Assembly (NCBI GenBank): GCA_959347315.1
Contig: OY365807.1
Span: forward strand, 13,653,307-13,717,306
Direction of reading: 5' to 3'
Length of the DNA: 64,000 nucleotides
Origin: Bimastos eiseni
Taxonomy: Eukaryota > Annelida > Clitellata > Crassiclitellata > Lumbricidae
The notes under the pieces were generated by a model. The model made no database searches. It saw only the letters and a program-made list of their open reading frames with translations, and was not told the DNA's origin. Positions 22,369 through 34,212 of this stretch are shown piece after piece (the stretch's first letter is position 1; each line of letters begins with the position of its first letter). The translations under genes were made by a program, and so were the position numbers.

Positions 22369-22560
22369 TCAGTAGTGTAGTGGTTAGCTGTCACTGCAGA
22401 AGTTGGGGTTTGGAATCTATGCTAAGACGGGAAGATAATCCAAGATTTCTCGTCCACAGCACCCACAAGTGACTGTGAGCATCTAATGAGCACATTTTGG
22501 TGCACAGAGGCTTTGGGAAGATCAAGTGGTTGGGGAGAGGGCTGAACCTCTGACCTCTTT
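22369..22560 (+). repeat. tRNA-derived SINE
   Basis: AGTAGTGTAGTGGTTAGCTG (A-box region, 22371-22390) is followed by GTTGGGGTTTGGAATC (B-box region, 22402-22417). The body continues through TCCACAGCACCCACAAGTGA to about 22560. The orientation is opposite to the copies at 18180-18465 and 20460-20682. Confidence 0.65.
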
Positions 22561-22715
22561 TGCCAAGACAGAAAAAATATAATTGCTGAAACAATTCATT
22601 TGGTTCTGGACTTGCTTTGCCCACAAGTGGCTGGGCCCGCGACTCACTGGGCTCATGACTGGCTGGGTCCAGGACTTGGCTGAGTCCATGACTAGCTATC
22701 AGGGTTAGTATTATC

Positions 22716-22817
22716 GGATAGTTCTTTTTATAATTTATATGATATATATATACATATATATATCATATAAATTATAAAAGAATATATATACATATCATAT
22801 AAATTATAAAAAGAACC

Positions 22818-22821
<4 letters not shown>
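22716..22821. repeat. 106-bp AT-rich foldback
   Basis: The left arm GGATAGTTCTTTTTATAATT is repeated in inverse at the right (AATTATAAAAAGAACCATCC), with one mismatch. A second inner copy (ATCATATAAATTATAAAAG) lies between, so the molecule has nested hairpins. TA microsatellite follows to 22851. Confidence 0.85.
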
Positions 22822-22855
<34 letters not shown>

Positions 22856-23104
22856 CTGTTTCTGTAGATGCTGTGTTTACTGTTTACATCTGTGAGTGCT
22901 TTGATGCTGTTAACATCAGATACTGCTAATGCTCCTCTTAAATAATCTAATGAGCATATCATGGCAAATATCAGTTGTATTGTATTGCTTTATATTGAAT
23001 CGTCTTTTGTTATTATTATTATTATTATTAGTAGTAGTAATAGTAGTAGTAATATTTATTAGTATTGTTATTATTATTATTCTTTTGTTTTATTATTGAT
23101 ATTA

Positions 23105-24165
23105 TTATTGTTCATCATCATCATCATCATGATCCATGGAGTGAAACCCACAGGTGTCCACTGCACATTTGACCATTGTTCTCCGTGCTCCTCTGTCCTG
23201 GGTTAGCTTTAATAAGGTGTGTATATCAGTTCCACGCCAGTCGTCTATGTCATCAAGCCATTCTCTGCATGGTCTTCCTCTTCTTCCCATTCCCTCCATG
23301 ATTCCTGTCATTACACTCTTTATTTTTCTCTCATTATCCATTCTGCAGATATGCCTGAATAGTCCTAATTTTCTTTTCATTATGGCTTGCATCATATTCT
23401 ATTCATATTCTCTTTGATGTTTAGTCTTTTTCTTACTTCAGCATTTTTTACTCTTTGTGTCCAGTTCAGTTGCAATATCCTTCTATTACAGTACATTTAA
23501 AACGCTAGTAACGTTCTTATATTTGTTTTCTTTATAATCTAGGTCTCACAGGCATATAGTGTTGTACTAAATACACACGTTTTCAATATCCTCAGTTTGG
23601 CGTGGTATCTTATTGTTTTGCTTCTCCATATGGTGTTAAAGCCTGCAATCACTCATTTCGCTTTATTAATTCTTCTCTTTATATCTATCGTGCAGTTGTT
23701 GTCCAAAGTCATGAGGCTCCCCAGGTATATGAACACTTTAACATTTTCAATTATTTTTTCTTCGATTGTAATTTCATTTTCTATGTAATTCTTCCCAAAC
23801 ACCGGTGTTGTTTGTCTTTCCTATGTTTATATTCAGACGGACATCTCTTCCTGCTCTATCCAATAAGCAACCACTTTCTTGCAGTGCTTCACAGCTATCT
23901 TCTATTAATAGCCTGAAATATCTTGTCATCTGCAAATCTCAAGTTATTAATCATCTCTCCCTGTACTGGTATTTCTGTGCCATTGTCCTGGTTAATATCC
24001 ATTACTCTCTCCAGATATTCTATAAATTCTGAAAGTGATATTGGATCTCCCTGTTTTGTGCCTATACTAATTTTGAACCATTCTTCTAGTTCATGACCTG
24101 TCCTTACTGCTGCTCTTGAGTGTTCACCAGCATTCTGTAGGATCTGTGCCAATTGCTGTCCAATT
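23105..24165 (-). mobile_element. Non-LTR retrotransposon (RTE-like) 3' half, decayed
   Basis: On the minus strand, blocks of a reverse transcriptase appear in the right order but in shifted frames: HELEEWFKISIGTKQGDPIS (about 24090-24030), LRFADDKIFQAI with the catalytic FADD box (about 23937-23924), KVFIYLGSLMTLDNN (near 23720), and the C-terminal tail KRKLGLFRHICRMDNERKIK and MGRRGRPCREWLDDIDDW (23380-23250). The element ends in a GAT-rich simple repeat near 23110, as such LINEs do. Similar ORFs are often deposited as craniofacial development protein 2-like. The endonuclease and the 5' half are missing, a typical 5' truncation. Confidence 0.85.
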
Positions 24166-24429
24166 ATTATTAATTAGTAGTAAAACTTGATTTGTAAAGC
24201 ACGATAAGATAATGAACTCCGAACTCAATGCACTGTTAAAAAGATAGGTAACTTAAACAATTGAGTCTTGAACATTCTTTGAAGGCCCTCCAACAATGAC
24301 TCCAAGTAGCCTGAATATCTTATGGTGTACAGGTGTAGTATTGTTTTTTGTCTAGAGCAGTCAGAAACAAATTGTCCGACGATGAATCACACTGTCACTT
24401 GCTGCCAGGAAGATTTGTCAGGATACTCC

Positions 24430-24896
24430 TAGGGATAGACCGAAACTCGGCTCGAAACTTGGCTGTGTTTGGTAGTACTCGGCATAAACTTGGAGTCCGA
24501 CAAACAATTGGTCCAAGTTTTTTAATAAAATTTTTTTCGCTTTCTGATTTTTTGTTTTGAAGCCGAATGTCGGATCATTTCATTTACATAACCTCAATAA
24601 TCCTGACTAAAAGCATGTTTTTAAAACGAAAAGCAGATTATTTATTTACAAAACAACAATCAACCTAATTAAAAAAGGAATACTGTTACTATTAGTACTT
24701 GCTATTTACTAATTCGTAGTGTAAACTGAGTCAAAACCAAAAAATTTATAAACAAATATTGTGCAAACTGCCAAACTAAAAATGAAGAGAATGAGACTTG
24801 CTTTACTTTACATATTGAAACTCGGATTCGGTGTAATTCAACTCATAAAACGCGGTACTTGTACGTGTCAGGAAATTGACGCTTGGTTCATCCGTA
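24430..24896. mobile_element. hAT-like MITE, second family, copy A
   Basis: Begins TAGGGATAGACCGAAACTCGG and ends GGTTCATCCGTA. It shares CTCGGCATAAACTTGGAGTC and AATTGACGCTTGGTTCATC segments with the copy at 28936-29716. Flanks GATACTCC and GCTACTAC match at six of eight positions, a weak trace of a target duplication. Confidence 0.6.
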
Positions 24897-26565
24897 GCTA
24901 CTACTATCGGTCACATTACAATGAGAATTCTCAATTAACAGACCAAGTGTCCAAGTTTATAACCGTTACTGCACATCCATGTTTCGCTCATTCAGCTTCT
25001 CCTCAGAGGTGACCACAGTTGAATCGCATGGTTTACCACAGCTATCAATACAGAGGCATATACAGAGAGACAAAGACATAGGCAGAGAGTGAAAGAGGAG
25101 CTTATAGGTACGAAGATTTAAAGAAATTCGCTGCCGTCAGACGGACGGCCCACTGACCTTCTCTATGGAATGATGGTGTGCTGCTGTTTATTATGTTGTT
25201 GGCTGGGAATGCCACGCGGTGGCAACGGTGAATGTCGGACGATTTCTTCTTGGATTGATAGACCTCAGAACGATATATACCAAATACCAAACCGACCACA
25301 CGCTTCTTATTCTCTCCACGAATCTTACTAATAGGACCAAGGATATGGCTTCTGTAGAAAAAATAATTATTTTCTGTAGCTGTAGTATCCCATATACTAA
25401 AGTGCAAAGTAATTTTCTGCAGATGTGACCTGCTAGATTGAAGTGTGTAGTAAAAGCGGTCCAGTACGAAAACATTTGGGGAATGTGGATTAAGATTAAG
25501 ACTTTGCATAAGAAAGTCGACATAATGTTTGAGCATTTCTGTGAATGATCTTTCTGCTTGAGATGCTCTCTAAATTGAATAGTGCAACAGAAATGTTTTT
25601 TATGAGCTGGGATTGTATTTGTTCAAAAGTTCACTGACCGTGGTAATCGAAAGCTTTGATATAGAGACGGTCAAATGTCTAGTTACATTAACATTATGTA
25701 TTTGTATATATCTATTGATATGTTATCTCAGATGTTACCTTAAACTTAAGAAGGTTAAGACACATGCTTGCATTCAATCAGCTGGTGCTCTTGCCATGAG
25801 TTGTATGCTTTGCATTTTAAATCAACGACTTTTGAAATCATTTTAAGAAACATTGTCCATTTGTTTATTATTTGAAAATCAGTCAAAACAAACATCAAGT
25901 TTCAACATTTTCACTGAGTCTTTTCTGAAAATATGCAACTGTCATGCAAACTGTTTTCACAGAAAGTAACAAATTATAAGATGTCTTAAGATAGCTGCAG
26001 ATGCCCTGCTTGCACTTGGATGTCTTATATATTAACCTGCACTCACATTACATTCAGCCTACCTTACTGTTCTTCCTGCCTGTTCCGGAATGGGAAATAA
26101 CTAAAATAGGAAGCAGAACAACAACAACAACAACAAGTCTCTTTGAATTGTGGTACAGCTAAATGAAAGTCCTAGGCTTGATTATTATTTTATAGTTGAT
26201 GCCTGGTCGATATTAACGAGGATGATAGTGCCTGCCTTATGCCCACTGTGCAAAGTTTTAAGGGAGATTCTGTTTTGTGGGCTTGCGCTCTTGTGTATAC
26301 ACATTCAGAATTCCGTCTTCATTGATGGTGGGTGTACTGTGGGCATTATTATGAAGGAATTATTGGGAGTTTTACAAAGGAATTGTTAATGAACCCATGC
26401 TATACTTGGAATATACTGCTTGAATGGTTTACACTCATGTCCACACACACCTACACGCATACACACGCAACACACACAGACGCACAACCCTACAAACACC
26501 CACACACCAGCACATTACCGGTATATAATATATTCACCCTTGCATGTGTGCATATTCACCCTTGC

Positions 26566-26588
26566 ATATATATATATATATATATATA
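26566..26588. repeat. TA microsatellite
   Basis: A run of alternating T and A follows a tract of degenerate CACA repeats (26437-26520). The ORFs over it are simple-sequence artefacts. Confidence 0.9.
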
Positions 26589-26953
26589 CATACGTGCACA
26601 CAGTTGTATCTTTGATTTGGACAATAATATTATGTTGATAATCACGAGTCATAGCTGAGTGCAATTACCAGGCCAAAGCCATTTCATCTTTGGGAGACAT
26701 TTGACTGCCTGGCTATCAGCGCACATATATACATGCATATTGTATATTTAATTGTATGTTATTTTATATTTGTATATGTATATATATATATATCTAATGC
26801 CCCAATCAGAATGACCACTACATCAGTATCCCTTGGCTTAGAAAGAGAGCATCTCCATTGATTTGCACCCCAATTCCTGTTTTCAATGGAGGCTGCACCA
26901 AACAGACCGTCCTTGCTACCGCTATAAATTTGAGGTCAGTGATTGATTCTTGT

Positions 26954-27250
26954 TGGATTGAGGTCATAAATGTCTGCTGTTGGATTGAGGTCATAAATGT
27001 CTGCTGTTGGATTGAGGTCATAAATGTCTGCTGTTGGATTGAGGTCATAAATGTCTGCTGTTGGATTGAGGTCATAAATGTCTGCTGTTGGATTGAGGTC
27101 ATAAATGTCTGCTGTTGGATTGAGGTCATAAATGTCTGCTGTTGGATTGAGGTCATAAATGTCTGCTGTTGGATTGAGGTCATAAATGTCTGCTGTTGGA
27201 TTGAGGTCATAAATGTCTGCTGTTGGATTGAGGTCAGGAATGTCAGCAGA
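26954..27250. repeat. 27-bp minisatellite, eleven units
   Basis: Ten near-identical units of TTGGATTGAGGTCATAAATGTCTGCTG are followed by one diverged unit. The unit length is divisible by three, so both strands stay open (WIEVINVCC on +, TSIQQQTFM on -). No start context, splice support or known protein accompanies either frame, so I treat the array as non-coding. The near identity implies recent expansion. Confidence 0.95.
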
Positions 27251-28935
27251 TGACAGATAAGATGTCGAACTCTGAAATATACTGAAGTTTATTGTGCCCT
27301 GATATTACAAGTGAATAACTAGCATTGCTTGTCAATATGTAATGGATTGCATCATGTTTTCGTCTGTAAACCTCTCCCTACCTTTCGCAAGTGTAGATTT
27401 TCACAGTGTATTAAAGGGCTGTTTGTTCTGTTAGTGAGTTATAAGGCAGTGTAAGGTAGGTTAATTTCTCAGCTATTTATTTACTTTGTTTACCTTTGTC
27501 CAGCTGTCTGTTTTCTTACCTATGGCAGCAGTTACTGTAGCTCATGGTTGATGATGTCATGTTTAGGAATGTTGTTTTAGTACTGTTAGGAGTTGCTGAT
27601 TGCCACCTCCTCACAGTTTCTTAGAACCATGATGGTCCTATTTTGTAGTGTCATGAGTAGGGTCTGTCTGCATGACAAAAGGAGGAAAAATCATCTGTTT
27701 TGTCTGGCAGACAAAGATATAAATACCTGGAAAATGTCCAGATTTTTTATGTTTGTTGTATTTTGTTATTGGCTGTTCTTTCATGGCAGCTTTAATGACT
27801 TCGCTCTGGTGTGTTATCCCTAAGTTCCCTCGACCCCTACTTGACTAACAGTCCAATCTTGAATCTACTTACTTACTTATTCTTTGTTGTAGCTGTATTT
27901 CCTTAAGACGTTTCAAGTCCATGATCTGAGTAACATAAGACTGAATCTATTGACTTCAATCTGAGTAATGTTACAAACAATGTGTTGACGAACTGTATGA
28001 TCAAACTCATCAAAGTTCTGATTTTTTACTTAGGAGACCCAGGGCTGATTACGGAGTCCAGTGTGAAACATTCAGTGCGTTCTCGTTTGTCCTGCTTTCC
28101 GATTTTCTGTGTCCTCATTAGGCTATCTGTGACATCTGGCACCCTGATCAGGACTGTGTGTTCTGTAGTACCATGAGTACTCTTTTCTTTATTTCCATGA
28201 TTCTTCTGCTATGTTTAATTCCCAATCTGTCATCCATCCAGTACCATGACCGTCCTGTTCTGAAGTGGCTTACCTATTCTGTTCTGTAGTACCTGTCTTG
28301 TTTTTAGTACTATGCCTGACCTGTTAAGTAGTTCTATGCTTGACCTATTCTGGTATGAGGCATGACTTTGGTTTTGTCCTATGCCTTGGGAGGACCTGAT
28401 ACCTGAACCTGGTAGCCAACAGAAGCTCTATTGAAGCAATATGCATATTATACATGTGTGGGAACCCACCCAATGTAGAAAACGTACATTGGACCGGTGA
28501 GGTAATCCACATCATTGTATGCCTCTTGCTGATTAAAGATGATGATAATTTCTATGAACAAACGGTTCTATGTTTAGGTAACAGCCCAACTGACATCTAT
28601 GTGAGGAAATATTGAGTGGTTGTTACACGATCCATGTCAGAAGAATTCCACTGGTGAGAGCTAGATAGCAGAGATTGTGTGAACTAGGAGTGATACTGAG
28701 GTTAGAATATGGATTAGTACAAATTTAGCAGTGCACTTAAGACACTGTTTTAAGAAGCTTCATATGGACGTTGGGAGGGAGAAGGTCTCTTCCACTATTG
28801 AGTACCGGTAGTTGCCTTTCAAAAGTTATAATAAAGCTGTAAATTGTTACATAACAGTTTACTTTATGATAATTGCAACTACTGATTACTACTAATTACT
28901 GATTATGGTTACTTTTGAAATGTAAGTAGCCCCTA

Positions 28936-29716
28936 TTGGGGATGAACTGAAACTCTGCTCAAAGACTTGGCTCAGCCGGGCTTGTAGTACTCGACATTAC
29001 TCGGACTTTGACGAACATTTGGTCTGAGACTCTGAGTTTTAATAAAAATTGGTTTTCAGATTATCTGTTTTGAAAGTACGAAAATTAGGGATCGACCGGA
29101 CAATTGCCTTGGACATTCGCCTGGGCCGAATATCCAATTTTGTTGCAACCATTCGGAAGTATTCGTCTCGGCAAATAGTACACAGGAAAATAAATAGTTA
29201 ATAAAATTGAACCCAAAATTTTAAAGAATCGTAATTCAATAAATAATTTCATCGATGTCTTTAGTGCATATTTTGATTTCCAACTTCCTCCTACAAATAA
29301 AAGGCTAAAATTTAATTTATATTATTATTATTAATAATAATAATTCATTATGGGTACAACATTATTTAGTTGAATCTCATTATAAGTAAATTCTTAATTA
29401 CTACTACTCGGTTCGTACCTGGACCCGGCAAATAGTACATTTAGCTACTCAGATTTGGCACCCAGTGGAAATTGTCTACCCAGTCGGTCCCTAATGAAAA
29501 TCGGATTTTTTTATTTACAAAACGACAGTCAACCTAGCTAAAAACGCAAATACTGTTGCTAGTAGTTCTTCCTAGTGTAAACGGACACAAAACAAAAAAT
29601 TCCTTAAAAGTAGATCTAGAAAATGAGCCTTTTTAAAATATTGGAGACTTGGACTCGGCTCAACTCAACTGTTGAAACTCGGACTCGGCAGGAAATTGAC
29701 GCTTGGTTCATCTCTA
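28936..29716. mobile_element. hAT-like MITE, second family, copy B (split)
   Basis: Homologous to 24430-24896, with GATGAACTGAAACTCTGCTC at the left and GAAATTGACGCTTGGTTCAT at the right. It is interrupted at 29086-29493 by a copy of the other hAT-like family, so it is the older insertion. Its left boundary is uncertain by several bases. Confidence 0.6.
29086..29493. mobile_element. hAT-like MITE inserted into another MITE
   Basis: Begins TAGGGATCGACCGGACAATT; the reverse complement of the right end reads TAGGGACCGACTGGGTAGAC. Flanks are ACGAAAAT (29078-29085) and ATGAAAAT (29494-29501), an 8-bp duplication with one mismatch. Internal words match the copy at 21086-22280. Confidence 0.8.
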
Positions 29717-32644
29717 CAAGTAACACAGTGACGTCAGTGAGGCACGACACTGGTCTCTGTTTCCCGTTCTCCTATGACATACCATCTTCCATCCATCTTT
29801 GCCAGTTTTCTTTGCCTGAACTTGGTAGATTTGTTGACAGCCGTTTTACGACCTTTGCTGAACATGGTAAATGACCTTTTGGCCGATTTATGACCTTCGG
29901 AAGAGCAAGTGATGAGAGACTTTTGTGTTTACATGGCATTTAGTCCAATTTTGTGAGCTGACGCGAATGAGTGTATCAATCAAAATAATGAGGTTTATCT
30001 GAGTAAACAGTAACTGATCATCATCTATGAGGTGCATCCGATGATATCCTGAAGTTGCCAAGTCATCTGAGTCCATTTGTGCAAGTTCAATGGGTACCAG
30101 GGTGTGTTTGGTCGTCCGTGTAGAGTACACTATTAAGAGTGAAGTCTCCTTAAACAACAGACACTGATTTAACCACAAGGCTACATTAGTTGTCTCGTAG
30201 ATTGAAGCTCAGTCTGTGTAAGTTGGTGATAGGTCATGACCTTTGGAAGTAGTTGGACATACTATACTGTCTGTTGGGTGGTTGCAATAAGCAAAGAATG
30301 CACGCACATAGCGTTTTAGCTGTAGAGAAGTGGATAAAAGATTGGGTTATAACTTTTACAGATTATGAGGTTACCCAAATACAGGTCAATATCTAATGAA
30401 GCAACTGATGTCTCATGAGATACTTTTTAGTTTTCAGACCCCAACATCTTTTCAATTACTTAGCAGAGGGGGCTAGAGTCGCTAGATTGTCTGAGAGCAG
30501 TGTGTGCTCCTGACAAAATTAATGTCAGTATTATGACCTTCTTTAGTTTCTGATATATTTATGATTTTAAGTTTCCAAACTTTTGACATTTAATTCTCTC
30601 ATTACCTGTCTTTGGTTTCTTATTACCTTTCCTAATTTCCCAGTTTTGACTCTTGAAGTGTAAATTCAGCCAGTTTAGTCCACAACCCTCAACGAAGCCA
30701 AATCAACGGTGTTGTGTCCAATAATTATTTGAAAGTAGGGTTGGCCATTCCCCCCGCCCCCCCATCCCATGAGCCTTCGCTCTGTCAGGGCAGCATCATT
30801 TCTTTAGAGCATGCTTAGTAAGTCTTACTCTGACCTTTTTTACTCTGTTAAAAAAAAGGCCATTGAAATCGTTTGTACAGCTGGTAGTCGCCTTTGCTAT
30901 TCTGCTTCCCGGCATCATTCTACAGTAGCACTTGTTGCACTTGCCCTTGTTCATTGCCACTCCTGTTTGGCAACTTCTGTTCTGCAGCAATCATAATTAT
31001 TATTGGCTGTGTTTGTTTTCGTATGTCTCTGAGTGCATAGAAATGCAGTCAGATAGAAGAGAAGGCAGAAAGCTTCTGGTGAAAATGTCAGCAGCAAGTG
31101 AGGAAAGCGGTGGTGCGGTGCTTTAGTTGTTTTTTTGCCTGAAACACCATTGCCCGTGCTGAACTGATGTTGGAATTTGACAGTTTTTGGCTGGGTTCGA
31201 TTTCCAATGTGGTGAGGAGTCTGACAAATCCAGTTTCTTTAATATTTGAACATTGGTTTCTCAGTCGCTTTTATTACACTGTCGTCATTCAAGTGTCAAT
31301 TATCTGCCCAAATCTTTTCTTGCCATATTTTGCCTTTATATTTACCTTATCTTATGCCTTTTCATATATTACTTTGTCTTACCAAGCCTTGCCTTACCTG
31401 GTCTAAGTTATCTGACCGTAACGGTTTGCTCGGAACCCATGTGCGATGATCGACTTTAAGCCACAAGAAACTGTGACGGAATTCTTATCCTTAGTTTCTG
31501 ACCTTTTGTCTCTACTCAGACCTGTTGATTGCTACTTGAAATGAAAAAAAAATCGTTCATGGGTTTGTTCTACAGTAGATCTCGATGTCGTTCTTCAGTG
31601 GACCTTGGCTGTTACACTCGCAGGTTACCTGGCAGTGGAGTGGATGCTATTTCGAGCGCCCACTTTATGGAGTTTATATGGTGGGGAGGCCGTAGAGATA
31701 ATCAATTAGGCAGGCCCAAGCTCTGGGCCAACATGCATGTATAAATAACTGTGGTAGAGACTAAAATAGTGATCTGGGTGTGTTTTCGATCAGATCAAGG
31801 GCGGATCCAGAGGCACGTTAGACATGGCCTTGGTGTAATTTAGGGTCTGACATTAAATTGCCCCACCCCCAACTCCTGAAGGCAAGAGTTTCCAAAAAAC
31901 TGATCAGAAGTCGAAAGGTCACGATAAAAGGGGAAACACAGAGTACACCATGTGTTGCCAATCACTTAAAGCCTTTGTTATGTTGTACAAGCTGAAAACA
32001 TCATCTGGTTATTAATGAATGGCCATTGCAAAATCCAGAGAGAGCGAAAAGAAGTCATGAAAATCTTGGAAATCAATAAGAAAATTTATTGAAGTTATTG
32101 TGGAAAAGTATGCATGAACACGCATTCTCATGATGAAGAAGTGTGTCAAAATATTGTGATTACTAAGAACTTCTTATTCTGCCAGTCATTCAATTGAATC
32201 ATCAACTAGTTCTGAATGCTGAAGTCTCTGACTTTGACCAATGAATGAATGACATAAGATTTATGTATCATATGTCAGTTCTTGAATCAGGGACTTTATC
32301 CTGTTTAACCATACTACATGGCATGTGGGTCATGCCTAGAACCGTCTTCATGCACCTATTCAAGAAGCAAAAAACATTTATGTTGAAATACAGTTTAAAT
32401 TTACATTCGATTAGAGATAGGTAATTAATCGATGAGATTCTAATTGATGTGCTAATCAATTAGACAGACGGCTGATTATAATTTTAATCAATTAGCAACT
32501 TGAATTTTCTATTTCTCTGCTTGCTATGTAGCTATTAGCTTTTGAGCTGACACATGACCATGTAAAGTGTCCTAGATGTAGCTTGCTACTGCCAATGCTA
32601 CAGATATACAATTAAAATATGAGCACTCGTTGGGATGAACAATA

Positions 32645-32780
32645 AGCCTTTGGTTAGTATGATGGGCTGCCTATCTAGTTTCGAGTCCTGACCAGGACAA
32701 AGAGATAGGGCACTTAATATCTGGAGATGAGCGCTGCTCTGTCAGAGGTGAAGAACCGTAAGTTGGAAACAGGGTGGCAG
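32645..32780 (+). repeat. tRNA-like SINE head
   Basis: TTGGTTAGTATGATGGGCTG resembles an A box, and TTTCGAGTCCTGACC at 32680 carries a near-perfect B box (GTTCGANTCC). No full cloverleaf can be drawn. Confidence 0.45.
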
Positions 32781-33204
32781 ATTTTTCCTTGTTCGAGACA
32801 ACAGTGGATGGTGAGACTTTTTACACTTGTAAACTGATGGAGTGTTTCTCAGCAGATGTCTCAAAGACAGTCTGCTTTAATTTATTTATAGATTTTTCAT
32901 GGTTACCGATGATCCTATAGAAATTGTTGTCATTACGTTCCATTACATTACAAGTATATAATAAGATTACATGATATAATAGTTGCAGATGATAACAGCA
33001 AGTTTTACCGGAGTCTGATTTAACTGTATGGCAGCCTGCAAGGGCGCCATCTGCCCTACTGCTCATTTACCTTTGAAGACTGAGTCAACCTTATTGGGCA
33101 AGCCGGTATTGAAATCGGTATCGAAATCGTGTCTTTCTAATCTTTGTACACCTGTGTTGCTATTCAACCAACAACCGCCTGTGCCATAACACACGTGTCT
33201 AAAG

Positions 33205-33599
33205 CAGCGGTTATCAATCTGTGGGTCACGACCTCCACGGGGCCGCCTTACGATTTTCCATGAGCGGAAGGAACCTTCTGGAATTTGTAAAATAAACAGT
33301 TCTCGGCATAGTTTCTCATATTTAATAATTATGTGATCGTGATTATTTTGTTAACTGCTACATCTTACGACTTACATTAGTCTTTGCTTATTTCTTGCAC
33401 TATGATTTCAATTAAATTATTACCAACAGCAAATGTTAGATTGTTCTGCTAATTAATGATTGATCATGCCGTGTATGGATTATCAAATGGTAAAAGTTAA
33501 GTGCATGGTAGTAGCAATGCGGTGAAGATCAGTTTTATTGCTGGGGTCGCCACAACTTTGGAAGTGTTTTTGCGAGACTAAAACGGTTGAGAACCGCTG
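33205..33599. mobile_element. hAT MITE (CAGCGGTTCTCAAC type), copy 1
   Basis: Begins CAGCGGTTATCAATCTGTGG and ends GGTTGAGAACCGCTG. Flanks GTCTAAAG (33197-33204) and GTCTAGAG (33600-33607) form an 8-bp duplication with one mismatch. TGTGGGTCACGACC near the left and GGGGTCGCCACAACTTTGGAA near the right match the copy at 57130-57583. Ends of this type (CAGCGGTTCTCAACCTGTGG) are widespread among animal hAT elements. Confidence 0.9.
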
Positions 33600-33942
33600 G
33601 TCTAGAGCGTTCTAGCCACACCACAGTGCCTGTTTTTAGCAGACATTACTTTGAGGAGTATATTTTCAGGAGTGTATATTTAGTAATGCCTCTTTATTTA
33701 TACTTGGTTCTCACGAGGCAGAGCTATACAAAAATCTTCGACGACGAAGATATTGTTATCAGCAATTGCGCTTCGGTCTTCGAGTTCTGCTTATAGAAAC
33801 TGCTTTTGAATGATGTATGTTAAATGTGCATATGAATTATATTATAAATAACCTTATGACAAGACTGCGTTCTGTCTAGCTTGTATTGGTCCCTATGTGA
33901 AGCAAGCTTGTTTATATATCGAAGAGCAGTCGCATGAAGTAT

Positions 33943-34212
33943 CTCTGAGGGCCAGCCACGGGTGTGAATTGTTTGTGCCTTCAATTTTTTTAATCTTGGC
34001 GTATGATGGAGTATGGAAAGTCCTCTCCCTTTCCACCTGATCTTCTCAAGTTCTCATCTTCAATGTATGGCAATTATACTCATTCTGTGGCTCGTTTGCT
34101 AGGGACACAAGTGGGTAAGATGCTTTGAAACAACTTTCTAGCATGGAAGGGGTTGTATCTCTGAGGGCCAGCCACAGGTAATTCCCAATCTCTTGATTGA
34201 CAGTTTAGCAAG
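33943..34212 (-). repeat. SINE copy related to 18180-18465
   Basis: GTGCCTTCAATTTTTTTAAT and CTCTTGATTGACAGTTTAGC match the same positions of the 18-kb copy. GTATCTCTGAGGGCCAGCCAC occurs twice, at 33938 and 34154, so the segment contains a partial internal duplication. Confidence 0.5.

Noticed and set aside
26858..27253. Long open frames on both strands over the 27-bp array
   Set aside because: They result from a repeat unit divisible by three without stops; no start context or domain.
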